The notes under the pieces: generated by a model
The model's input: the letters and a program-made list of their open reading frames with translations, nothing else
Databases searched by the model: none
What the model was told of the DNA's origin: nothing
Program-made: the position numbers and the translations under genes
NCBI GenBank assembly: GCA_017618515.1
Contig: JAFZUB010000130.1
Coordinates: 1 to 15,146, forward strand
Source of the DNA: Bacteroidaceae bacterium
GTDB taxonomy: Bacteria > Bacteroidota > Bacteroidia > Bacteroidales > Bacteroidaceae
Length of the DNA stretch: 15,146 nucleotides
Direction: 5' to 3'
Shown: positions 6,450 to 13,876 of the stretch, piece by piece
Layout: each line of letters opens with the position of its first letter
Position numbering within the stretch: position 1 is the first letter of the stretch

Positions 6450-7016
6450 TTAATATAAAAAGCCCTTGATTTCCTCGTAAAGACGATGCACTGGCAGTCC
6501 CATCACATTGTAGAAGCATCCTTTTATCGACTCCACGCCAACCATCCCTATCCATTCCTGAATACCATAGGCTCCAGCCTTGTCGAAGGGACGGTAGTGG
6601 CTGACATAATAATCGATGTCCTCTGCACTAAGTGTGGCAAAAGTAACATCGGTGCTTTCGTAAAAAGACTTGCTGCTGTCCTTAGTGCGCAGCGTAACGC
6701 CAGTGATCACCTGGTGAGTCTTACCGCTGAGCAACTGCAGCATGGCACGAGCCTCTGCCTCGTCAGCAGGCTTGCCCAGCACCTTGCCTTCTGCCCACAC
6801 AATGGTGTCGGCAGTGATGATAAGTGTCTCGTCAGTCATCGGCACCACGGCAGCGTCTGCCTTAAGCTTAGACAGATAGACAGGAATCTCTTCGGGAGCC
6901 AACTCATCGGGATAGACTTCCTCCACGTGTGCCTCGCCTATATTAAACTCCAGGCCAAGGTCGCGGAGCAATTGCACCCTGCGCGGTGAATGACTGATTA
7001 ACCAGATACTAGACAT
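6450..7016 (-). CDS. maf: Maf family nucleoside triphosphate pyrophosphatase
   Basis: A 188-residue cytoplasmic hydrolase that converts non-canonical or pyrimidine nucleoside triphosphates to monophosphates, a house-cleaning role; some members also affect septum formation. Maf motifs are in order: SPRR (10-13) of the N-terminal signature, preceded by LISH where LAS-x is usual; TADTIV with Asp70, the likely catalytic acid; GKPADEAEA (81-89); and DKAGAYGIQEW (145-155). The last motif is closer to the dTTP/UTP (YhdE-like) subgroup than to the m7GTP subgroup. The length is normal. The start ATG is 12 bases after the kdsC stop, and with DUF2520 and kdsC it forms a trio that I recall as conserved in Bacteroidales. 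Confidence 0.93.
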   Translation of the reverse strand: MSSIWLISHSPRRVQLLRDLGLEFNIGEAHVEEVYPDELAPEEIPVYLSKLKADAAVVPMTDETLIITADTIVWAEGKVLGKPADEAEARAMLQLLSGKTHQVITGVTLRTKDSSKSFYESTDVTFATLSAEDIDYYVSHYRPFDKAGAYGIQEWIGMVGVESIKGCFYNVMGLPVHRLYEEIKGFLY

Positions 7017-7028
7017 GTGAAATTTGCT

Positions 7029-7547
7029 CTACCATCCAAAAGCCGTCTTGTCCATATTCCACAGACCCTGAGCACGCAGCACCTGCTCTATCACATCGCG
7101 CACACAGCCGTTGCCGCCAGTCTTTGGCGACACATAGCGCGAGATATCCTGTATCTCGGGAGCGGCATCCTGCGGACAGCACGGCAGACCGCAGAGCAGC
7201 ATTACCTCATAGTCGGGAATATCATCGCCCATATAGAGCACCTCCTCGTCATTGAGGCCAAGGCGCTCCACCACCTCGCGGTATTTCTCTATCTTCACGC
7301 CGGCCGAGAGATGCACCTCCTTCACTCCGAGGCCTTCGTAGCGACGGGAGATAGCAGGTGAGTTGCCACCGGTAATGATGATGATATGCAGTCCCAGTTT
7401 CACCGCCAACTGTATGGCATAGCCGTCTTTAATATTCACGCTGCGCTGCGGTATGCCGTCTGGGCCCATGGGGATAGTCTCAGTGCTCAGCACGCCGTCA
7501 ACATCAAAGATGAAAGCTTTGATTTTCTTCAAGTCGTAGTCTATCAT
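7029..7547 (-). CDS. kdsC: 3-deoxy-D-manno-octulosonate 8-phosphate phosphatase (KdsC-type HAD hydrolase)
   Basis: KdsC removes phosphate from Kdo-8-phosphate, giving Kdo for the lipid A-core junction of LPS. The 172-residue, cap-less HAD protein shows all catalytic motifs: DVDGVL (15-20, nucleophile Asp15 and acid/base Asp17), TGGNS (59-63), the lysine region SAGVKIEKY (81-89) and the metal-binding GDDIPD (107-112). The length and the lack of a cap domain fit KdsC tetramers rather than other HAD phosphatases. A fused or separate CMP-Kdo activity is not present. It starts 18 bases after the DUF2520 gene and ends in TAG at a plausible C-terminus, 12 bases before maf, so co-transcription with both is likely. 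Confidence 0.9.
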   Translation of the reverse strand: MIDYDLKKIKAFIFDVDGVLSTETIPMGPDGIPQRSVNIKDGYAIQLAVKLGLHIIIITGGNSPAISRRYEGLGVKEVHLSAGVKIEKYREVVERLGLNDEEVLYMGDDIPDYEVMLLCGLPCCPQDAAPEIQDISRYVSPKTGGNGCVRDVIEQVLRAQGLWNMDKTAFGW

Positions 7548-7565
7548 TGTTTTACCTCTAAGTTC

Positions 7566-8327
7566 TTACTCCTTATACTTAATAATACTGTTACTCATGC
7601 GAATGTAGATGTCGCGGAGATCGGGCCGACTGTCAAGCAGATCTATCTGACTGCCGAGCACCGTCTCGTCTTCTCTCACCGCAGGACCTGTCTGTGCCTC
7701 ACGAGGCGAAAGTATGCTGGCCTTCTGCGTCGTCTCTTTGATGAGCGGCAGCAACACAGCGAATGGTATATCTATCTGCTTGAGTATATCCTCGGCAATC
7801 GTGTAGCAATGGTTGGAAAAATTGCAAGCAAATACACTAGCCAGATGCAGCACCTTACGCTGCTCGCTTGTGAGACTAAAGACATGCTCCGACACTGTCA
7901 GAGCGAGCCATTTTAGCACATCACCCTGCTCTTCAACAAAGAAAGGTATCTCTTTATAATCCAAAGCCTTGTCACGACTGAATGTCTGCATAGGATACAG
8001 CACTCCGCCGTGCTCAAATCTCTCGTCCAGCAAACTCTTAGGCAAGCTACCCGCCGTGTGTGCAACAGTGGCTTTTGTCTTGCCCAGGGTGTGCGCCAAC
8101 TGCTCCGCCACAGAATCCACCGCATCATCCCTTACTGAGATAATATAGGCATCTGCATCCTTAGGCAACGCCTCCATATCGGTGGTGCATGGGCAACCTA
8201 GCTCACCAGCTATCAGCTTGAGCGAACTCTCGCTGCGATTCCAGACCGCAACCTTATGGCCCGCACCGCTGAACGCACGCGCCAGATGGCTAGCCACATT
8301 GCCGGCTCCGAGAATGACAATCTTCAT
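7566..8327 (-). CDS. Rossmann-like and DUF2520 domain protein
   Basis: A 253-residue cytoplasmic NAD(P)-binding protein. The N-terminal dinucleotide-binding fold is clear: MKIVILGAGNVASHLA with the G-x-G-x-x-A pattern at residues 7-12 and an acceptor-strand segment VAVWNRSESSL. It is followed by AYIISVRDDAVDSV and the TVAHTAGS strand, as in pyrroline-5-carboxylate reductase (ProC) and related dehydrogenases. The C-terminal part (about 125-245) matches DUF2520, with HLASVFACNFSNHCYTIAE and LSPREAQTGPAVR as landmarks. The substrate is unknown; homologues are often loosely annotated as F420-dependent NADP oxidoreductases, which is not supported here. It begins 12 bases after the nitroreductase gene and precedes kdsC. 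Confidence 0.88.
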   Translation of the reverse strand: MKIVILGAGNVASHLARAFSGAGHKVAVWNRSESSLKLIAGELGCPCTTDMEALPKDADAYIISVRDDAVDSVAEQLAHTLGKTKATVAHTAGSLPKSLLDERFEHGGVLYPMQTFSRDKALDYKEIPFFVEEQGDVLKWLALTVSEHVFSLTSEQRKVLHLASVFACNFSNHCYTIAEDILKQIDIPFAVLLPLIKETTQKASILSPREAQTGPAVREDETVLGSQIDLLDSRPDLRDIYIRMSNSIIKYKE

Positions 8328-8339
8328 TGGGCTTTGGAG

Positions 8340-8864
8340 TTACCACTTGTTTACGTGCACCTTCTCCCACAGAAGTTTGTCTTCATTCTGCGGCTTGCGC
8401 TCCTGCGCCTTGTAGCCAACGGCCACTACCGCCAGCACACCATAATTCTCTGGGATGCCAAACGCTTCGCGGATGATATCTTCCGCCATAGTGCCATCCT
8501 CACGTGTGCGACCGGCCATCTCCACCCAGCAGGAGCCGAGCCCCATGTCCTCTGCCTGCAGCATGAGCATGGTGCAAGCCACGCTGGCATCCTCCACCCA
8601 TGTCTCGCTGGCATCCTTGTCAACAGTGACTATCACCGCCAGCGGCGCACCGGCAATGAGCTGTGCACCATTGGCTTTGCTCTCTGAGAGGAGCTGTAAT
8701 TTCTCTTTGTCGTCAACGAGAATAAACTCCCACGCCCTGCAGTTCTTGCCAGTGGGTGCCATCAGTGCAGCAGTCATCAATTGCTTGCGCTGCTCTTCCG
8801 TGATGGGCTGTTCTGTGAAGGTGCGAATGCTGCGCCTCTTCTGTGCTAATTCTTTGAAAGTCAT
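8340..8864 (-). CDS. Nitroreductase family protein (FMN-dependent)
   Basis: A 174-residue FMN oxidoreductase of the nitroreductase family, single-domain type. The FMN-phosphate-binding arginines lie in RRSIRTF (10-16). The family segments LMAPTGKNCRAWEFILVDD, the A-P-L-A-V-I-V strand and MLMLQAEDMGLGSCWVEMAG follow, and the last contains the common G-L-G-S-C-W motif. Physiological substrate unknown. A longer frame reaches back to 8921, but it would run into the end of the amylase gene; I chose the ATG at 8862-8864 because it leaves an 11-base gap and its first residues (TFKELAQKRRSIR) are the typical N-terminus. The gene belongs to a tight run from the efflux operon through maf. Confidence 0.88.
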   Translation of the reverse strand: MTFKELAQKRRSIRTFTEQPITEEQRKQLMTAALMAPTGKNCRAWEFILVDDKEKLQLLSESKANGAQLIAGAPLAVIVTVDKDASETWVEDASVACTMLMLQAEDMGLGSCWVEMAGRTREDGTMAEDIIREAFGIPENYGVLAVVAVGYKAQERKPQNEDKLLWEKVHVNKW

Positions 8865-8875
8865 ATATGGAGTGG

Positions 8876-10552
8876 TTATTGGTTGATATTCATGCTCAAT
8901 GATATAATCGCAGCACTCCACGCCCCCACCCTAACCACGGCGGGCTGTTGGGCAGACATCGTCAAGGCGTAGCGCATGCCGCTTAGCATGTCGTGGCCCT
9001 CATAAGTGGCGGGTATTATTTGCATGAAGTCCAGGGCATGCTGCGGTATGTTGACTCCCACCTCACGCTCACTGTCACTGAAGTTGCACACCACCAGCCA
9101 GTGACTATCACCGGCAGATCGCATGAAGGCATAGACACGGTTGGGATCCATAAGGGCGTTGTCATAGTTCACGTACTGGAGGTCGTAGAACGTCCCGTCG
9201 GTGAATGCCTCCTCAGAAGTGGCGAGACGCAGTATCTTTTTGTACTGCGTGTAAAGACTGCGGGAGTCTGCATCGATATGCTTCGAGCAGCATTTGCCTC
9301 CAGCCCACCACTGCTGCACCGTTGGCACTCGCCAGTAGTCAAAAATGGTGGTGCGCCCGTCCTCACCGCTGAAGCCCTCGCGCTCCATGCCTCGTTCGCC
9401 AAACTCCTGCCCAAAGTAGAGCATGAAGGGATTGCAGCCCATCAGAGCCTCGACGGCGAGAGCTGGAATACCCTTGCGACCGTCGCCGGCAAAGAAGTCG
9501 CTCGCCAGTCGCTGCTCGTCGTGATTTTCTAGGAAGTAAAGCATGTGGCTGCGTATGTCGTCCACCTGCTGCCAGCATCCAGTAATATCGCCCGCACCGC
9601 GCTCCTGCCTTATCACTGCACGCAGGCAGTCGTAGAGTCCCACCTTATCATATAGGTAATCAAAGTGTGCGCGATAGATAAACTCGCGATATAGACTCGG
9701 ATTATACACCTCACCGATAAACTGCACCTGTGGAAACTCATCCTTAATCTGGCGCAGTGCCCAGTCCCAGAACTCCACCGGAACCATTTCCGCCATATCG
9801 CAGCGGAAAGCATCCACGCCTTTTGCAGCCCAGAAACGCAGAATTTGCAGCATCTTGTGCCATGTGTCAGGCACAGGGGTAAAATGCTTCACCCTTCCCG
9901 CACAGTAATCCACGCCGTAGTTAAGCTTGATGGTCTCATACCAGTCGTTGCGGTCAGGTTGCGCAGTGAAACAGTCGTTGCCAGTGGCCTTGGCGGGCAT
10001 CTCGCAATAAGGCTCCTTCTCGGTGCCCGTCATATCGAAGCGGCATGCCAAGCGCTGGCCCGGGATATAGTAAAAATTATTTTGTGGACTGAATGCCTGC
10101 AGTGTGTTGTCTTTCTTACCTAGGTTGCCGCAGTACTGGCGGCTCACGTGGTTGGGCACGAAGTCCATCACCAGCTTCATCTCTGCCTTGTGCACTCGTG
10201 CCAGCAGAGCCTCAAACTCAGCCATCCGCTTGTCGGGCCGGGTGGCGAGGTCGGGGTCAATGCTGTAATAGTCCTTGATAGCATATGGTGAGCCCGCGCG
10301 GCCTTTAACCATTGCGCTATGGTCACGCTCTATGCCGTAAGCGGAGTAATCGGTCTGCGTGGCGTGCTCCAGCAAGCCCGTCGGCCAGACATGCGTCACG
10401 CCCATCGCCTTTATTTTGCGTAGCGCCAGCATGGTGAGGTCGTTCATACGCCCACAGCCGTTCTGCTCTTTGCTGCCGTTGAACACAGGGTTGGTCACCC
10501 GATTGCCAAACAGTCTCGGTAAGAGCTGGTATATTATTATCTTCTGTGTCAT
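8876..10552 (-). CDS. Glycoside hydrolase family 13 alpha-amylase-like enzyme, cytoplasmic
   Basis: A 558-residue GH13 enzyme acting on alpha-glucans or maltodextrins. The four conserved regions of the TIM barrel are intact: DFVPNH (130-135), GVDAFRCDMAE (245-255, nucleophile Asp252), FIGEVYNP with acid/base Glu281, and ENHDEQR (342-348) with transition-state Asp345. A C-terminal beta domain follows, from about residue 450. There is no signal peptide, so the enzyme is cytoplasmic and not a Sus-type outer amylase. Exact specificity (amylase, glucosidase, trehalose- or sucrose-related) cannot be read from the motifs. Its start lies only 6 bases after the ABC permease stop, an unexpected partner for an efflux operon. 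I see no SusC/SusD or other saccharide gene next to it. Confidence 0.88.
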   Translation of the reverse strand: MTQKIIIYQLLPRLFGNRVTNPVFNGSKEQNGCGRMNDLTMLALRKIKAMGVTHVWPTGLLEHATQTDYSAYGIERDHSAMVKGRAGSPYAIKDYYSIDPDLATRPDKRMAEFEALLARVHKAEMKLVMDFVPNHVSRQYCGNLGKKDNTLQAFSPQNNFYYIPGQRLACRFDMTGTEKEPYCEMPAKATGNDCFTAQPDRNDWYETIKLNYGVDYCAGRVKHFTPVPDTWHKMLQILRFWAAKGVDAFRCDMAEMVPVEFWDWALRQIKDEFPQVQFIGEVYNPSLYREFIYRAHFDYLYDKVGLYDCLRAVIRQERGAGDITGCWQQVDDIRSHMLYFLENHDEQRLASDFFAGDGRKGIPALAVEALMGCNPFMLYFGQEFGERGMEREGFSGEDGRTTIFDYWRVPTVQQWWAGGKCCSKHIDADSRSLYTQYKKILRLATSEEAFTDGTFYDLQYVNYDNALMDPNRVYAFMRSAGDSHWLVVCNFSDSEREVGVNIPQHALDFMQIIPATYEGHDMLSGMRYALTMSAQQPAVVRVGAWSAAIISLSMNINQ

Positions 10553-10558
10553 AGGTTG

Positions 10559-11776
10559 CTATTCGTAGCGTATAGCCTCGATGGGATCCATGGTAGCAGC
10601 CTTCTTGGCGGGGAAGAAACCGAACAGGATACCAATGATTGTGCAGACGGCGAAGCTAAGGAATATGCTCCACATCGGTATGCTGACAGGCAGGCCGAAA
10701 TTAGCACAGATAACAGTGCCAAGCCAACCAACAATGATACCCAGCACACCGCCAGTAACACTAATCATTATACTCTCTATCAGGAACTGGCTGCTGATAT
10801 CTATGCCGCGCGCGCCCACCGACATACGCAAGCCTATCTCCTTGGTACGCTCAGTGACACTAACCAACATAATATTCATAATACCGATACCCGCCACGAT
10901 AAGCGAGAAGGCGGCAGCCACAACTAAGATAATCGTGATGGAGTCCATTGTGCTCGACATAGTGTCCATCATCTCCTGCTGCGAACGGATAGTGAAATCG
11001 TCCTCCTCGCCATCCTTTATCTTGTGGCGCTGACGCAGTATGTCAGTAAGCTCATCGATAGCATTGTCAGTAAGTTCTTCAGTGATAGCGGAGCAGTTAA
11101 TACCGCTGAAGTAGGTCTGTGCCAGGATACGCTTCATCACTGTGGTATAAGGCGCGATGATAACATTGTCCTGGTCCATGCCCCATGAGTTGTAGCCCTT
11201 GCTCTTGAGCACGCCAACCACGCGGAACGGAATAGCCTTGAAGCGAATGGTCTTGCCGATGGGGTCGCTGACATTAGGCATCAACTCATCGATGATAGTC
11301 TTGCCGACTACGCACACCTTTGCGGCCTTGCGTATATCCTCTTCGGAGTAGCAGTCGCCCTGCTCCACATTCCATTGCTTTATGTCGAAGTATTCCAAGC
11401 TCTCGCCATAGATTGTAGTGCTAGTGTTGTTAGCTCCATATATCACTTGACCTCCGGCGCTTACCTCGGGGCTGACGTAGGTGACATATTTCTTGTTCTG
11501 CACGATGGCCTCGTAGTCTTCCTGCTTGAGTGTCTGCATGGCAGAGGGGTCTTGCCTTACACCACCACGCATATCGGCACCCGGGCGAACCATGAGGAGG
11601 TTTGTGCCCATCTGGCTGATGTTTTGGCGTACACTCTCCTTGGAGCCCTGACCAATGGCCATCATTATGATTACGGCAGCCACACCAATAATAATTCCGA
11701 GCATTGATAAGAACGAGCGGAACTTATTGCTGGCTATCGCCTTGACAGCAACTTTTAACAGATTCAAATAATTCAT
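10559..11776 (-). CDS. MacB-type ABC transporter permease (FtsX domain)
   Basis: A 405-residue inner-membrane permease of the MacB/FtsX type. The N-terminal membrane segment (about 20-42) follows the typical SNKFRSFLSMLGIIIGVAAV. Residues about 45-275 form the periplasmic MacB core domain with the usual start G-S-K-E-S-V-R-x-x-I. Three more membrane segments lie at about 278-302, 325-352 and 368-392. The EIGLRMSVGARG coupling helix lies after the second, and the protein ends with PIEAIRYE, the canonical family C-terminus. It is split from its ATPase, as is usual in Bacteroidota, rather than fused as in enterobacterial MacB. It starts one base after the ATPase stop codon, so translation of the two is probably coupled. 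Type VII ABC systems of this kind move substrates from the periplasm through TolC rather than across the inner membrane. It ends in TAG. Confidence 0.92.
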   Translation of the reverse strand: MNYLNLLKVAVKAIASNKFRSFLSMLGIIIGVAAVIIMMAIGQGSKESVRQNISQMGTNLLMVRPGADMRGGVRQDPSAMQTLKQEDYEAIVQNKKYVTYVSPEVSAGGQVIYGANNTSTTIYGESLEYFDIKQWNVEQGDCYSEEDIRKAAKVCVVGKTIIDELMPNVSDPIGKTIRFKAIPFRVVGVLKSKGYNSWGMDQDNVIIAPYTTVMKRILAQTYFSGINCSAITEELTDNAIDELTDILRQRHKIKDGEEDDFTIRSQQEMMDTMSSTMDSITIILVVAAAFSLIVAGIGIMNIMLVSVTERTKEIGLRMSVGARGIDISSQFLIESIMISVTGGVLGIIVGWLGTVICANFGLPVSIPMWSIFLSFAVCTIIGILFGFFPAKKAATMDPIEAIRYE

Positions 11777-11777
11777 A

Positions 11778-12530
11778 TCAGTCGTCTTGATTTACGGGCA
11801 ATGCTGCGAGAGCCTCGGCTGCCGATTGGATATTCGGATTGAGAGTATCCTCACGTATCTTGCCGTCACGCAGTGTGATATTGCGGCTGGAATATCTCGC
11901 TATCTCGGGATTATGAGTAACGAAAATGATGGTGCGCCCTTCGTTGTAGAGCTTTTGGAACAGCACAAGCATCTCGAAGGACGTGCGGGTATCGAGGTTA
12001 CCGGTAGCCTCGTCGGCGAGAATAATAGTGGGATTGTTGACGAGTGCACGAGCAATAGCGACGCGCTGCATCTGTCCACCACTCATCTGGTTGCTCTTAT
12101 GGTAGAGACGGTCACCAAGCCCGACTGCCTTGAGTGCCTCAATGGCTGCTTCCTTACGCTGGCGGGCAGAGTAACGGCTGTTGTACATCAACGGCAGTTC
12201 CACATTCTCCACCGCCGTCGTCTTGGGCAGCAGATTGTAGTTCTGGAAGACGAAGCCTATTTTACGGTTGCGAAGCAAGGCACGCTCGTTCTTCTTCATC
12301 TTGCGCACAGGGATTCCGTCAAGATAATATTCGCCGCTGGTAGGAGTGTCGAGGCACCCCAACTGATTTAGCAGCGTACTCTTGCCAGAACCGGAGGAGC
12401 CCATGATGGTCACAAACTCACCTTCATAAATCTTGAAGGTGACTCCGCGCAGGGCGTGGACTATCTCCTCACCCACCTTGAAGTCGCGCCTGACTTTGTC
12501 GAGTTCTATTACTACTTTTCTCTCTTCCAT
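11778..12530 (-). CDS. ABC transporter ATP-binding protein (MacB/LolD type)
   Basis: A 250-residue ATPase that powers the neighbouring permease. Motifs from the chosen start: Walker [10 protein letters not shown] (44-52), Q-loop [10 protein letters not shown] (Gln96), signature SGGQMQR (150-156), Walker [13 protein letters not shown] (169-180) and switch His206 in VTHN. The F-V-F-Q-x-Y-N-L-L-P and ATGNLD segments are typical of the MacB/LolD/FtsE group. The frame is open up to 12698, but the added 56 residues lie inside the adaptor gene, read in another frame and rich in Ala/Arg, so I start at the ATG at 12528-12530, 7 bases after the adaptor stop. It lies between the adaptor and permease genes in one operon. 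Confidence 0.93.
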   Translation of the reverse strand: MEERKVVIELDKVRRDFKVGEEIVHALRGVTFKIYEGEFVTIMGSSGSGKSTLLNQLGCLDTPTSGEYYLDGIPVRKMKKNERALLRNRKIGFVFQNYNLLPKTTAVENVELPLMYNSRYSARQRKEAAIEALKAVGLGDRLYHKSNQMSGGQMQRVAIARALVNNPTIILADEATGNLDTRTSFEMLVLFQKLYNEGRTIIFVTHNPEIARYSSRNITLRDGKIREDTLNPNIQSAAEALAALPVNQDD

Positions 12531-12537
12531 CTGTCTG

Positions 12538-13851
12538 TTATTGCTTGGGGGCTGCAGGTTTAGCGTTTGCACCACTTGGTTTGCCACCAGCGCCGCTGGG
12601 AGTGCTGCCGCCGCCCTGAGCGCCCTGCTTCTTATCCTTGTCGGCGTTACGATTCCTGAACTTCGGCATAAATGGATTGCCGTCGCCCATTGCCTCATCC
12701 TCGCCGTGCATCACAAACTCGCTGATTATCTCCTGGCCTTCCTTCAGGCCACTGACCACCTCGGTGACAGTACCATTGGTGAGCCCCGTAACGATGGGCA
12801 ATGCCTTGAAGACCTTGCCGTCCTTCATCCATACCTTCACTGGCACGTCTTTGTTCTCTATCGTCTCGTCGTCTGCTATCAGTGCCTCGTTGGGAGCGAA
12901 GCGCAAGGCCTTCGACGGGATAGCAAGCACGCCCTTCTTCTCCGACGTATAGATAGTCACATTGGCGGTAAGGCCCGGCTTCAGCTTGAGGTCCTCATTG
13001 GGAGCGGAGATAACAACCTGGTATGTCACCACATTGTTCTCCGTAGTAGCCTGCTGGCGCACCTGAGTTACCTGGCCCTCAAACACATCGTCGGGATACG
13101 CATCAACGGTAAACTCCACGCGCTGACTTACCTGCACAGTGCCTATGTCGGCCTCGTCAACGTCAGCAATCACGCGCATGTCGGTGAGGTCGCGGGCTAT
13201 CTTGAATAGCGTAGGCGTGTTGAAGCTGGCGGCAACGGTCTGGCCCTCTTCCACCTCCTTGCTGAGCACCACGCCGTCGATAGGACTGGTGATGGTGGCA
13301 TAGCCGAGGTTGGTGGTAGCCTTCTTGACGTTCTCGCCGCTCTGCACCACCATCTGGCGCTGCTGGCTCACGCTCTGCGTTGACTGCACATAACTCTTGT
13401 ATGCTTGGTCGAAGGCATCGTCGCTAATGAGACCCTTGTCGTGCAGAGTCTTCTGACGCTGATAGTTCTCCTTCTGGTAGCTTAACTCCGACTCCAGACT
13501 GGCTAGGCTCGCCTTGGCGGAAGCCAGATTGGCGCGAGCACTGTTGAGCTCACTGGTGAGGTTGCTCTTGTCGAGCTCAGCTATCACCTGCCCTGCCTTA
13601 ACCACGCTATTGTAGTCGACATAAAGCTTGCTCACGATACCGCTGACCTGAGTACCCACGTCCACCGAGGTAACGGGCTCTATGGTGCCGGTAGCTGTGA
13701 CGGTGGTGCTGATGTCGGTGGTCTCCACCTTTGCCATGACGTACTCGACCTTGGGGATGTTGTTCTTGCCTCCAAGGAGCAACAGGAGCAGTATTATCAC
13801 TACGGCTGCAATAATCACATAAGTAATCGTCTTCTTTTTGTTGAGTTTCAT
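12538..13851 (-). CDS. MacA-like periplasmic adaptor (membrane fusion protein) of a tripartite efflux pump
   Basis: A 437-residue adaptor joining the MacB-type transporter to the outer-membrane channel. KKK precedes one N-terminal membrane anchor (about 9-27). The lipoyl/barrel-sandwich half (TATGTIEPVTSVDVGTQVSG, about 53-72) leads into the PGQ-like turn VVKAGQVIAELD, followed by a coiled-coil hairpin (about 95-165, regularly spaced Ala, Ser, Leu and Gln). The second half-lipoyl ATITSPIDGVVLSKEVEEGQTV comes next, then beta-barrel and membrane-proximal domains with K-P-G-L-T-A-N-V. The C-terminal 40 or so residues are a low-complexity hydrophilic tail rich in Gly, Lys, Pro and Ala. It starts 25 bases after the TolC-type gene. 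HlyD-family adaptors of other pumps are alternatives, but the adjoining ATPase and permease point to the MacA class. Confidence 0.92.
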   Translation of the reverse strand: MKLNKKKTITYVIIAAVVIILLLLLLGGKNNIPKVEYVMAKVETTDISTTVTATGTIEPVTSVDVGTQVSGIVSKLYVDYNSVVKAGQVIAELDKSNLTSELNSARANLASAKASLASLESELSYQKENYQRQKTLHDKGLISDDAFDQAYKSYVQSTQSVSQQRQMVVQSGENVKKATTNLGYATITSPIDGVVLSKEVEEGQTVAASFNTPTLFKIARDLTDMRVIADVDEADIGTVQVSQRVEFTVDAYPDDVFEGQVTQVRQQATTENNVVTYQVVISAPNEDLKLKPGLTANVTIYTSEKKGVLAIPSKALRFAPNEALIADDETIENKDVPVKVWMKDGKVFKALPIVTGLTNGTVTEVVSGLKEGQEIISEFVMHGEDEAMGDGNPFMPKFRNRNADKDKKQGAQGGGSTPSGAGGKPSGANAKPAAPKQ

Positions 13852-13876
13852 AATATAATGTTCGAAAGTTTGAAAG

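Noticed and set aside
8865..8921. Longer nitroreductase start
   Set aside because: It would overlap the end of the GH13 gene; the internal ATG at 8862-8864 begins with the typical family N-terminus.
12531..12698. N-terminal extension of the ABC ATPase
   Set aside because: It would overlap the adaptor gene by about 160 bases and its Ala/Arg-rich sequence matches no ATPase N-terminus; the ATG at 12528-12530 gives a normal-sized protein.
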